DNA of 64,000 nt from Pelomyxa schiedti (taxonomy: Eukaryota; Evosea; Pelobiontida; Pelomyxidae): the NCBI GenBank assembly GCA_020536535.1, contig JAHLWZ010000470.1, positions 1,537-65,536 on the forward strand. The letters run 5' to 3'. How positions within the stretch are numbered: the stretch's first letter is position 1; each line of letters opens with the position of its first letter. This document shows positions 34,099 through 44,874 of the stretch, in pieces. The notes under the pieces were generated by a model. It did no database searches and had not been told where the DNA came from. It saw only the letters and a program-made list of their open reading frames with translations. Made by a program: the position numbers and the translations under genes.

Positions 34099-36573
34099 AT
34101 GGCAAGCACAAGTACCAGTACTGGTACCGCGACCTCCACTGCGTATGTTCCCTGTGCTTTCAACGTGTTTAGACTCGTAACCATAATGATTTTTATTTTT
34201 ATGCAGAAGGGATGACATTCTTGAAGTGGCGGCAATGGGCCGCAGGGGTATAGAAGTTGGGTACTGCTACGATGCGCGAAGTGATAGGTTTTGGCGGGTT
34301 AGCTTGTGGAATACGTCGTCACTGGCCAGCCTCCGCCCTGTCCCTGAGGCAAGCCAGAAGGTGAAAGTCACAATTGAAAGAGACCTATCTGATCGCCTTG
34401 ACGAACTTGATGTGTCTGCTGAGTTGAAGCTGTCTCTGTGTGCTGGGATGATTGATGTCTCAGGTTCTGCTCACTTTTTAAACAAGCAACTTGTCAGCAC
34501 CAACACAGTGTGTTGAGCCCACACCTTGTTTCTTTTCCTCACAGTATCCAGGCACGAGTTGTGTTTACAATCAATGTGATAACCCACTGGATTGGATTGA
34601 CAATGGACCAGCTTGGACAGGATAAAGATGGCAGGATGCTATTTGACCAGACCCAAGTCTTTGACAATCAAGACCTCACCCACGTTGTGAGCCAGATCAC
34701 TTATGGTGTGAATGGGCACTTCGTGTTTGATGTGGTCTCGAATGACTCCAAGGAAAGAAGGGAAATCGAAGGGAAACTTGATGTCATGATCAAAAAGATA
34801 CCACTGTGTGATATTTCTGGCAAAGCTTCATTGAACTTAACTGAAGAGGAGAGCACCCTCTCTGACAGGATTTCTGTAGATTATGTTGGCGATCTCATCC
34901 TTGACGCACCTCCAACCACTTTTGAGGCTGCTTTGCATGCAGTGGGGCAGTTCACATCTGAAAAAATTCTCCATAGTGCAGTTCCATTGAAGGTGCAGCT
35001 CATGCCCCTTTCAAAGCTGATGCCAAATACTGTCCGCATCTGTCACAAAATCAGGAGTGACATAATCCAAAGCTTGATGCAACTTCAGGGTGAAATTGAG
35101 CGAGTTATCGTCAACTTACATGCACTCAAGATGGATAATGCAGAGACTGTTCCCCCAGTAACACAAGCATTAACAACCTTGGAATCTGCAGCAAAGGATC
35201 TGAAAGCACATTTGCAAGAACAGTTGCTTGCCAAGATTCCCCTCGTGAGGGGTGATGGAACAGGGAGGGAGGAGACTGCACTCCTTGATCTGTACACCTC
35301 TATTACTCAGTCCGCATTTCAACCTCATTACCTCCAGTCATATGCTGACAACCTCCATTACCAAGTGAAAGTATTAAACCAAGTCATTCAGGAAGCAAAT
35401 GCCTCAAATTCTGAAGGGCAGCCTGACTTGCATATAATGAGTCTCCATGGTGTTAAGTCATCTGTTAGTGGGGATTTCATTGTTCTAAAACTGTCAGTTC
35501 CTTTTACCACAGATTACATGCAGCAGCTCTCTAAGAGGCCTCTCACATTCACAACCAAAATACCACCAGATGCACCAATCCCATCGCCTGTCAAGTGGGA
35601 AGAAGATCCACCACTTTTAGCCAAGTTAGTGGAGTCATGCAAACTAGTTCACAGAGAAGCTGCCCAGTGTAAGTTGAAACCAATCTTCTGCTTGGAAAGT
35701 ACAGATACTAGTCCCCACATTGAAGTGAGTTTTAGGAGGGGCATGACATGGAGGAGATTTGAGGAGCCCCCCACACCCAGAAACCTTGTAATCAGGCAGT
35801 GCAATGTTGGGTACCAGGTGACCTGGGACTCTGTCCCAGTGCAAACCCCCCCTTTGGGGGCTGTCTCATATAGGCTGGACGGAGCTCCATGGTCTTCTGC
35901 GTCTAATTTCCAACAATGGTACTTTGGCCCCAACTGCTCATACCTCCTCTACCGTGGACAAGTGCCTGCACACTCTAAACTTCGTTTGTGCTCTGTTATG
36001 CAAGCCACAGGTGAAGCCAGTGACTGGGTGTGTGCTGAGGTGGGTCAAATTCGCTTGGATCCAGCAAGTGCAAACAGGGGTGTTGTTCTTGAGCCTGATG
36101 GGTTGGGTTGCACTATACCTGGTACACCAGCAACTGTCGTGGCTGCCACTGAAGGTTTTATAAGTGGCTCACACTGCTGGGAATTCACACTTGAGGAAAC
36201 TGAGCAATGGTGTCATGTTGGTGTCTGTTGTTCACCCTCCAGTGTCACCAGTGGGACTAACTTGGGAAGCATGTCATCAGGGTTTGCCATTATGGGCTGT
36301 TCAAACCGAGAGCAAGGGTCCATGTTTTTATGGCATAATGGCCAAGGCTTTGAGGATGGAATCCGAGTTTTCCTGCCAGGGGACAGGGTTAGGCTTACAC
36401 TCGACTGTGCAAAGGGCACCTTGGAATACTGCATAAATGGCAACCTTATCTCTACTCTTGTGTTCCGGGGTAAGCTCAAGGAGTGTTGTGGGAGAGCACC
36501 ACTTTTCCCTGCCTTTTCAAGTTACCGTGGTCCCCGGCCAACAAAATTCACCAAAATATCTTTTGACTGCTAA
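34099..36573 (+). CDS. SNTX-type (stonustoxin-related) domain protein with C-terminal SPRY
   Basis: ATG at 34099 opens a Ser/Thr-rich leader; introns at about 34138-34206 and 34508-34560 (GTGTGTTG to TATCCAG) join in phase to a long exon. The N-terminal third, with AAMGRRGIEVGYCYDAR, resembles the opening of the SNTX family, named from fish stonustoxin and related to perforin-like (MACPF) folds, but found widely in non-venomous eukaryotes. The middle is helical (about 35030-35430), then comes a fibronectin-III-like segment (near 35780-36010), then a B30.2/SPRY domain (about 36070-36560) with SHCWEFTLEE and GDRVRLTLDCAKGTLEY. About 800 residues. I see no signal peptide and no evidence that it is a toxin here; a cytosolic immune or scaffold role is equally likely. 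All segments appear intact. Confidence 0.75.
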
Positions 36574-36843
36574 ACTCAATTCTTTGCCATAAACACTATT
36601 CTCTCGTTTGGACTTTTCCAATTTCGTTTCTCGATATCTCCAAAACGCGTATGAGTGCCACCAAGCCACCAGCCCTGGTTCCAAGACCACACCCAGCACA
36701 ACAGGATCTTCTCAAGGCTACAAAAGATACATCTCCACCATCACCAACCGAAGAAAAAAAATGGTGGTGTTTGGTAGAGTGGGCCGTTTCTTCCCCATAA
36801 AAACAGCAACGGCAGAACTACATTCAATCCCAATAAGACTTCT

Positions 36844-38675
36844 TTATTCGTTTACAGGCTTATAACCAGCTTTTCGTTTTTGAGCAAGAGCCCATACTGA
36901 GATGACGATGGTGGGGATGAGGATGGCTACCCCAAGACCTACACATACTACAATGATGGAAACAATTTCAGAGGGTGCTGTGCCATGAATTAGGGACTGA
37001 AAGTGTGGGCTGGAATTGATTACCAGTGAGAGAGATGACGGCAATTTTGCCCTTTTCCTCATCCGCGTCGGGGGCGCCAACTAGAAGCACAAAATCTTTC
37101 ACCAGAACAGAGGCACCAAAGCCAGGCTGATTATCAACTGTAACAGTTTTGGGACTCTTCCATTGAGAATCCTCCCACCCATAGGCCACAATTGATTGAG
37201 TTGAATTCGATGAGGCAACGAGTTTCTACAACAAAGTTAAAGATTGAAAAAAAAAAAACTTAATAAAAAGCATACATTGGGGTAATCAACATTAAAGCCA
37301 TTATAGCCTTCTGTGTCATCAGTACATAGTGTTCCCTCATGGGTCCATGTAGCACCTGGTTACGAAATGCCTTTCACATTAAATCCTATCCACTGCCTCC
37401 CAACCCCGTTGGATACTTCCCAAGAAAGTAGAAAGACACACCATTATTAGAGAGGCTGAATGTTATTACACACTGAGGTGTGTCAGCAAGGGCAACGAGA
37501 TACTTGATCCCATCGCAAAGCTATCCAACATTAAAGGAGCGAAAAAGTAGTAATAGTAAGACCTGAATTGCTGAGCCCATATTGGTAATCGATTTTCCAT
37601 TTATAGTGAAATCACTGCCACACTTACGAGAAAGGAGAGTGGCAGAATTAGTCCTATTGGCAAAGACAGAGTATAGACTGATACAACCGCCCGAGCCAGC
37701 TGCGGGCTCCCCGACGGCAACATATGTTGTTCCTGTTCGCAGTTTAACCCCTATGTTATTAGAAGTGAGATACCTTTAACATCCCCAGAAACAGATACAG
37801 AGTGGCCAAACAAACTACTGGTCGTGGTTTGTTTAGTAGGAAGAAGAAGGCTATGAAGTGCTAGGGTATCGTTGATTGCGGTATAAAGTGTTACCGCCTG
37901 ATGAGTATGAGTATGTTAGGTCGTTTTGAGAAAGAATCTTTTTACCCCGGAAGTGGCGGTATAAGGTGATACGTGTGAAGTAGGAGAACCAACAACTACA
38001 AGTGCATCACCAGATTCATCATCTTCTAAAGCTGCCATACTGGCTCCAAAAGCTAAAACTATGTTAAGTCCTCCAGAGGAACATGGAACTTACATCCAAT
38101 TACTGTTGAGTTTATTACATCAGGAGTGGGAAGTAAAACGCCTGTGGCAGAGTTTTTCTTGAGAGTGTACAAAAACAAAGAGTTGTCTGCTGTGTTCGCA
38201 TATCCACTTGGTGTTGGAATAGAGGCGAAGACTCGAGAGACTGAGATGGTAGACATTATTACAGTTGCGTTCTATCAATGATGGTGTTCTTAAGGTATAA
38301 TGGCGGTAACACAAAATTTATCTACCGGGTAAATTGCAGAGACGTCCAATGTGAAAATTCGGGTGAAGAAAACTCCTTGTTCAGGGGCATCATAGCCATG
38401 CAGCAGTCCCCCAGTGCTGGTCACAAACCTTTCCCACAATTCAGTTAGCAACGCCAACATCGGGCAACGACGGCGAGTAAAGCAAACGAGATCCCGAATC
38501 ACCTCAACGTGTTGTTGGAGCTCAAGTGCGCAAACTGCGATATGTAGCGGCCCATTCTCCCGCCCTCCGGAGCGGCCGATGGCGGCTTTACGTAACTCTC
38601 AACCAACCACGAGTCTACGGCAACAAGGCCGCACAATAGTACGCACAACAACCGACACACGGACGACGCCACCAT
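36844..38675 (-). CDS. Type I membrane protein with FG-GAP-like repeats
   Basis: Translation starts at 38675 with MVASSVCRLLCVLLCGLVAV, a signal peptide ending before DSW. Exons in between give SNNTLR, SVSRVFASIPTPSG, FGASMAALEDDESGDALVVV, SLFGHSVSVSGDV, GTTYVAVGEPAAGSGG, NMGSAIQ and GFGASVLVKDFVLLVGAPDA. The repeated F/GxSV....D...V.VG.P pattern is that of FG-GAP blades, which make the beta-propeller of integrin alpha chains and related surface proteins. The C-terminus has one transmembrane helix (IVSIIVVCVGLGVAILIPTI) and a 16-residue cytosolic tail, AQKRKAGYKPVNE at its end. No GFFKR integrin motif is present, so it is FG-GAP-like rather than a true integrin alpha. At least ten short introns. 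A surface receptor or adhesion role is inference. Confidence 0.72.
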
Positions 38676-38969
38676 GTCTCTCGCTGCCACCCCAAGATCC
38701 TCGAATTATTTTCTTTTAATGCCTCCAGTTTTCGGGATCAGCGAAGAAGGAAAAAGCGAAGCAGGGAACGAGGCTTGACGAAATTTCCCCCAGTTCCATG
38801 GGTGTTCACCGCTCCATTGTTAATCACAACAGAACCTCTCTCTGAGAACTCACCCTTCTCAGACTCACAGTGGACAAGAAACATGGCAAGTGTGGCACCC
38901 CTTTTTTTTCGTCGGAAACCTGATCGATCATGAGTTTTTTGAGGTATCAAAAAAAAACAGCTGTTGACG
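38676..38969. other. Spacer between two minus-strand genes
   Basis: A minus-strand open frame (39028-38738) overlaps here but has no recognisable content; it may hold a spliced 3' exon of the gene at 38970-40661. Confidence 0.35.
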
Positions 38970-40661
38970 TCAGTCACAACACAGGTACGAAAAAAGTGAT
39001 GTGATCCTGTGGTGGTTGCGTTGGCCACAAGGCAACAGCATCGCTATCTTGGCACCAGGACCACGGCCATCGGGAGAGTCATCAGTTACTGTGATGCTGT
39101 TGCCCCTCACATGGAACAAGAACCCAGAGTGCCCAAACACCAGCCCGCAGCATGCAGCAGAGTGGTCCACTATCCTCAGCGGCTGTGTTGGGTTGTCGCA
39201 GTCCCATATCGTAAGGGTGTTTGGGCACTGTGTCACACAATACTGCCTCTCGTTCATCTGGTCTAATGCCGGAAGCCCTTGCTCCTCGTCTCTGTGGAAT
39301 CTGGCTATGCCCACTGCTTTTGGCCCTGCAGATGCCCTGAACTGCAGGATGACTTCGGTTTCGCGACTACATTCCACCTTCACTATGAAAGCAGGTTCTT
39401 TAGATTCAGTCTGAAGAACCAGAACCATTGAGATTGATCGGCACTGTGTGGTGCACACTGCTGGGAGTGAACACGTGGTGTAATTGACCGGCTCTGTAAG
39501 TGATTTTGTTCTGCAGAACGGTTCCAGATTTATAACAACCAGTTCAATTGACTCATAGTTCACGCCGTTGTAAACCAGCACAGCCTCGTCCTCATGCGTC
39601 TTTGTCATGAAAACAGCAATTGGTCTGAAGAAACCACCGTGGTGTTCTGGTAGAATAAGCGTCTCTGCTACGGATTGTGCATCCTCATCGAGGGCTGAAA
39701 CCTGTGCCTGGATTTGCCAATCTCGCAGCCTGTCCAGATGTAACAAGTTTGAAACTGCCAGTTGGGATCCAGGCCCGCAGACTACGCACCACTTGTGGTT
39801 CATTGTGTACGGAAAGCGATATCCAGCGTCAGCTCGGTACACAAGCTGCACGTCATCCTTCCAATCACAGGTTCTGATAAGTCTTCGAAGATGGCGTGGC
39901 AAGGGATCGCCCATGTCCTCGTCACCGCTCTGTGAGACAAATACGAGTTTCGTGCCATGGTCCTGACAGACACTGCTATCACCAATGCCTCTGTTGGCGA
40001 CAGGGAACATCCCTGACAGGGCTGATGTCTTCCAACTGTGAAACACAGCATCTCCAAGCGTCCAGTTCCTGGCAACAAAGTGGGTCCGGTTTCCCCCAAG
40101 CAATCCAGATACCCCCGGACTGTCACAGTGAAGCCAGCAGCACCTGGTGCCGGAAACAATCCCATGGGTAAGCATTGACACCCCAAACGTGAAGGCTGTG
40201 GACTTGAGGTTGCTCCATCGCCTGAGCCCAGACATGACTGATACACTGAAGAACCTCACAGTTCCAGGAAGTGTGACGAACTCCCACACGAGCCGCGCCG
40301 CCAACCCATAATTGTCGTTGCAGGGGCCGCTGATGCTGATTTGCCGCAACTCAGGCCGGGCCCAGCCGCACCTCGGGTGCGCCACGGTGCACAGGGCAGC
40401 GAATTGACGCGGCAGCCCGAGCGAGCGTACGACGGCCGCGCTGGATTTGGGGTCTCGTAGGCATCGAGGACGAGTGTAGGCGCGCGTGCGCTTGTGGGGC
40501 GGATGCAATGGCTTGTTGTTGGACGATGTTGAGCCGTAGTCTCGGTCTATATCGGGGGCCGCTACGACTGCAGTCTTAGTACAGGCCCCTGCAACGAAAC
40601 TGTTGGTTCTTGGTCTTTTGGTATCGTTTCTTGTGGTGCTGTGCTCTTTTTGGTGCGCCAT
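38970..40661 (-). CDS. Unknown beta-rich family protein, member A
   Basis: A single frame of 563 residues from MAHQKEHSTTRND. After a basic N-terminus comes LPRQFAALCTVAHPRCGWA, then VWEFVTLPGTV, a Gly/Asn-rich stretch with GGNRTHFVARNWTLGD, YTMNHKWCVVCGPGSQLAV, YESIELVVINLEP, TTCSLPAV and NTLTIWDCDNPTQPLRIVDH with a C-terminal FLFHVRGNSITVTDD. The spacing of short hydrophobic strands with WD-like blocks suggests a beta-propeller or similar. I know no named family for it. The protein at 57413-59000 shares several of these blocks in the same order, so both belong to one paralogous family. No signal peptide or membrane segment. The first 300 bp are strongly GC-rich. The function is not known. 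Confidence 0.7.
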   Translation of the reverse strand: MAHQKEHSTTRNDTKRPRTNSFVAGACTKTAVVAAPDIDRDYGSTSSNNKPLHPPHKRTRAYTRPRCLRDPKSSAAVVRSLGLPRQFAALCTVAHPRCGWARPELRQISISGPCNDNYGLAARLVWEFVTLPGTVRFFSVSVMSGLRRWSNLKSTAFTFGVSMLTHGIVSGTRCCWLHCDSPGVSGLLGGNRTHFVARNWTLGDAVFHSWKTSALSGMFPVANRGIGDSSVCQDHGTKLVFVSQSGDEDMGDPLPRHLRRLIRTCDWKDDVQLVYRADAGYRFPYTMNHKWCVVCGPGSQLAVSNLLHLDRLRDWQIQAQVSALDEDAQSVAETLILPEHHGGFFRPIAVFMTKTHEDEAVLVYNGVNYESIELVVINLEPFCRTKSLTEPVNYTTCSLPAVCTTQCRSISMVLVLQTESKEPAFIVKVECSRETEVILQFRASAGPKAVGIARFHRDEEQGLPALDQMNERQYCVTQCPNTLTIWDCDNPTQPLRIVDHSAACCGLVFGHSGFLFHVRGNSITVTDDSPDGRGPGAKIAMLLPCGQRNHHRITSLFSYLCCD

Positions 40662-40910
40662 CCTCCGATAAAGTCAAAAAAAAGCTGTTTTGTGTTTTTA
40701 ATTCATGAGGAGAAGGATGAAGAGAGACAGGCAGCTGGTTTCACGGGGACTTAGGCGTTCTGATCCTCCATCATCCATTAATCCCAGCTCCCCTCCCGTG
40801 CCTTCTTTCCTCGGAATCAATCCTTTTTTTGTTTCCTTTTGTTCCCCCCGGTCCCTAGATGCCCCGCGATTATGGGTTTTTTTTTTCCTCTTTCCTCAAA
40901 AAAAAGGTAG

Positions 40911-43103
40911 CGGTCGTGGTCGTGGATACGGAAGCGGGTAGCACCGAGGTCGGAACGTCGGGTGCCCGACGACTACGACGACGCAGGGTACTACGATGGG
41001 AACCAGTGTGAGGAGTCGCAGGACCAGGACGACGAATACGAAGAAGATGTGGACTGGGAATTCGTAAGCTTCGTGACTACAAGCAAAAGAATGGTGCTTG
41101 TTGAGCTAAAAGCCTTGGATTTTGATCCAGCAAAACTGGCTTCTATCTGTACCTTGGGTGATCTCAGAAAAGTTCAAGAACTACTGCAGCTACCAATTGT
41201 GTGGCAGGTTTTTTGTGTTGATTTTTGCTTATACTATTCAGGTGTGTGAAAAATCCAGTGACGGCTCGGTCCTACATCTAGCACAACAAATTTGCGAACT
41301 AGTATCAGAGAAAGCATGGAACGCAACTGACATGGATAAGGTGCAAGGGATCCTCTCGTACTATAACAGCAGAGATTTCATTGGAAAATTCCTCCTGGCA
41401 CTATCTGAGTGCAACAGCAATGCTCTGCAGCGCTTCAGCGCTGTTATTGAAGGTGCGAGCAAGTCTGGTGCCTTGGTGAGATCAATTGTCGACGAAATCC
41501 GCCATCGACAGGATGCTGCTACACTAATGGAAACTCTCAGGAGTATGTGCCCCCGTATCATTGAAGACTACGGCGCAGTAATCGCCCAGGCCATTACAGA
41601 ACATAGGGGCACATGTCATACAGTTATCAGTTCGGCTGCTGACGGCCGTGGTAGGGTGTCACCACCCCCACAGTCAACTTCCGCTTATGACTCATCACAT
41701 AGACCTCGATGGGAGGTACTCAACGCAAATTCGGAGAACTCGTTTGCTGATTCAGGAGATAAGATTGTTGCGGATATAATATGCAATTCACAGGTGTCAC
41801 CAGATTTCGTGCAAGAAGTGTTGTTCCCATTCTTCCAAAACAATCCAGGTGCTCGCAGTGTCAGTGAAAACAGCTTCACTGAGTTTTTGCACAGCTGGTT
41901 CAACTCAGCCCCAACTGTCATTGAAGAAGCTGCCACTTCCTACCTCCAAATGTGTGTGAGGGAGGCCAAGAGCCTGGACATGCACAGAGATGCAATAAAT
42001 GCCTGTCTCTCAAAGAAGTACATATATCCACTTTGCAGACAGTTCATAGAGCTGTGTGAGTGTTCTCACCTGCAAGCCCGGTACCAGAAGCTCAATTCAA
42101 CTTGCCACTGCAACGCCTTCCTGAATCAGCTTCTCCAACTTTGTGGTGAGAAGTTGTGCGATTTTCTCATGAACTCCACATTGGCATTTGCTTCACGTGC
42201 TGGGAACTTGCCTGCTATCAAGGTTCTCATTAATGACCTTCATGCAAATCCGGCTGTAAACTGCATTATATTGGATGCGTTGATTGGGTGCCCAGGGGGC
42301 AATGAGGACGCCTCAGAGGTTGTCAAATTCCTTGTTGAACACGGCGGATTAGATATGCTTTACAGGCACCCAGAACTACGTAGTTCCACTGATGTGCATG
42401 AGGCACAGCAGAAACTCAGGAGTGTTCTTCTTGTGGGTGGAGCACAACCCGTATCATGGCTAACTTTAGAGCCGAAAGATGGATCCATCACACAAATAAG
42501 CATAACTGAAACAACCGGAAATGACGGCGACCACCCCCTCAATGTGCCACAACAGCAACCGGCAGAACCCCCACATGGTGTTTCATCAACTCCAGCAACA
42601 CCAGCTTCCCAAGATGTTCAAGGTTCTAACAACACCAATCAACAGGAGTTCGCAGGCCGGAAAAGTTTGCAGTACTTTATCTCTAAAAACAATTCAAGAG
42701 TGGAAAAAATAATGAAAAGCGGCCAAACACTCCTTCAGGTTGTTTTGTGCAATGATCAGCCAGAGAAGCTGCTGGCCGTTTTACTTGGCTCCAAGTTTTG
42801 TGAATCTATTCTCTCCGGGCCACTCCCAATGGACCACATGGACACCATTGACCAGTTGATCGCCAAAGTGGTATGGCGTCACTCATCAGGCCTGAATGCC
42901 TTTTTTTCTTACGTTATTCTTTGCAGAAAAATGAAACACTAAAACAACGTGTAGCGTTAACGTTGGTGCTGGGGAGGCACGGCCGCAACAGCCCCGCTCG
43001 TATCCTCGACTGTGACACGCTTAAGATCGTGCTCGCCTACATACACACCCCTGCAAACAGAATAGAGTGGACCCCCTATGTCTCACACACACACGCTCTC
43101 TGA
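40911..43103 (+). CDS. Unrecognised acidic helical-repeat protein
   Basis: An acidic, tyrosine-rich start (VPDDYDDAGYYDGNQCEES) leads into FVTTSKRMVLVELKALDFD and a 34-nt intron near 41210-41243. A frame of about 540 residues follows, with amphipathic helices such as LVSEKAWNATDMDKVQGILS, LRSMCPRIIEDYGAVI and FASRAGNLPAIKVLIND, then EVVKFLVEHGGLDML, which look faintly like ankyrin or HEAT-type repeats. A Gln/Pro/Ser-rich linker (42520-42660) precedes YFISKNNSRVEKIMKSGQTL. The last intron (about 42871-42927) joins to KNETLKQRVALTLVL and GRHGRNSPARILDCDTLKIV, stop at 43101-43103. The start is not settled: no in-frame ATG lies upstream before a stop in the open frame, so a small 5' exon is missing, or translation begins at ATG 41090. 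I recognise no family. Confidence 0.55.
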
Positions 43104-43224
43104 GGAAAAGGGTTTACCCACACACAAACACTCCTTTCCAAGAAGGTAGTTTGATGGAAAATCATTGACTGGTCTGGGCTGCAGATTGTTTGCTGATTCG
43201 TCGGTTATACCAAAAGGAAGTAAA

Positions 43225-44498
43225 ATGGTGAAGTTTACAGCCGGGTTCGTGTCCAACTCGTCCTCCTCGTCTTACTTTGTGCTGTGGACGGACAAAACCC
43301 CCCATGAAGTACTCGAGGAGACGGACGACTGCCACTGCGGATCCGCCGCCTCCCTGGTCGACGAAATGGAGGGCTTCCCTCCCGACTGCCATCTAGTATT
43401 GCCCCAGAACCCCCACAAAACCAAAAAAAAAAAAAAGCACCCAGTCACTTACTGCTTGCTGTCTGACCCAACCCTCGCCAGGCGGCCACTACCTGCGGGA
43501 TTCACACAGCTGCCTTTTGGGAGGACGACGACGAGATCGAGGCGGACCCGCCGCCCCAGAGGCCCAGCGGCGAGAAATACGTGTGCCACGAGTGCACCAA
43601 GAGGTCCGAGGATTGGCTGTCCGGGGTGGCTCCGTGGGCCAGGCGTCGGAGGGCCGCAGCTAAATCATCTGGGGACCGCTCGGCGCGCTCTACTACGCAT
43701 GGAACTCGTGTGGTATGTAAATGTTGTGAATATGTGGCGGGTGCGAGTGTGTGAAGGTGTGAAGGGAAACCTTGCCGTGAATGGCTTACAAGTGGGGAAA
43801 CAGAGGTACGATGACATTATTGCTGCCCTTAATCCAACACCTCCGGCAACGCAATCACAAGTATGCCTTGGGCAGCAGACACTGGTGTGGATTTTCAAGC
43901 ACGTGCTAACCATTCGGGAACCTGAGAGTGATGACAGTGAGAGTGATGAGATTGCGACTCACCATGGACTCCCTAAAAATGAGGACGATATTTTAAATGC
44001 CACCAAAACGTTGCTTTCTTTATCAACTGTTTGCAAGAGGTATGCTGACTATTCCTCAACTAAGTCTGATATTTTTGCGTGCAGCTGGAGGGAGGCAGCT
44101 TTAGATGATGATCTTTGGCGAGAGGTAGTGAAGAATAGTTGCGCCAAGGATTTTCTTCCTGGAAAGTTTGTGCAGTGAATCAAAGTGGAAATATATAACT
44201 GCATGATAGATACGATATGACAATACCTGGGCTAGACCTCGTGTCTACATGCAAGGAACTGGCTATTCGGGTTTCCAAACAAGTTGTGGCTCAGAACACC
44301 CTTCATGTGAGATTCTTGGCACCAAACTTCTACACATTGCTGCGGCACCTGTCAAAGGAAGGTATAGATGAGGCATTGGATTTCATTAGGGGTAATAAAA
44401 CCGGGACAATTATCTGTGAGGAAGAATGTGATATCGGAGCAACCAATGACACTCTTGAGTACTGGAGGGACAAAGCCAAGCTCCTTGCATACCTGTAA
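43225..44498 (+). CDS. F-box-like protein with GC-rich first exon
   Basis: ATG at 43225 gives MVKFTAGFVSNSSSSSYFV, then HCGSAASLVDEMEGFPPDCH. An intron with a poly-A run (about 43392-43480) leads to AFWEDDDEIEAD and KYVCHECTKRSEDWLS (a single CxxC). Further exons give TQSQVCLGQQTLVWIFKHVL, SDDSESDE and ILNATKTLLSLSTVCKRYAD followed by SWREAALDDDLWREVVKNS. The LSLSTVCKRY...WREAA...LWREVV pattern is F-box-like. The stop at 44176 is bypassed by an intron (about 44174-44208) that joins in phase to YDMTIPGLDLVSTCKELAIR and FIRGNKTGTIICEEECDIG, ending at 44498. Role as SCF adaptor is inference from the short motif. Confidence 0.6.
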
Positions 44499-44874
44499 CA
44501 AGAGTCATAAATAAGAGCCCATTTGAAAATTGAAATGTAAGTTGTTGACTGCTCCTGGCATAGGGAACCTGCCAGGAACTCCATTGGTGAACTTCTTCCA
44601 GGTCCACACAGATTCTGTTTTGAGAATTGCCTCCCGGCTTCCCGTCCTTTTCTTCTTTCTTATTCCACGAACATTACCACAGAGTCTCGAATGTCAGAAT
44701 AAATGACATTACCCTTGGCCTTGCTGTTTTACTACTGAAAACCCATCACCTAAATCAAACAAAAAAGTCTTTCTCTTTTCCCTGAAACGGCGTTGTCAAC
44801 GTCGTCAGTTACCGGCGAAGAAAAACTGCAGGAAACACACAAGAAAAAAAAGAAAAAAAAACGCACGAGAGGCG
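44499..44874. other. Intergenic region
   Basis: 376 bp between two plus-strand genes. No coding signal; a run of A residues precedes the next start codon. Confidence 0.5.
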
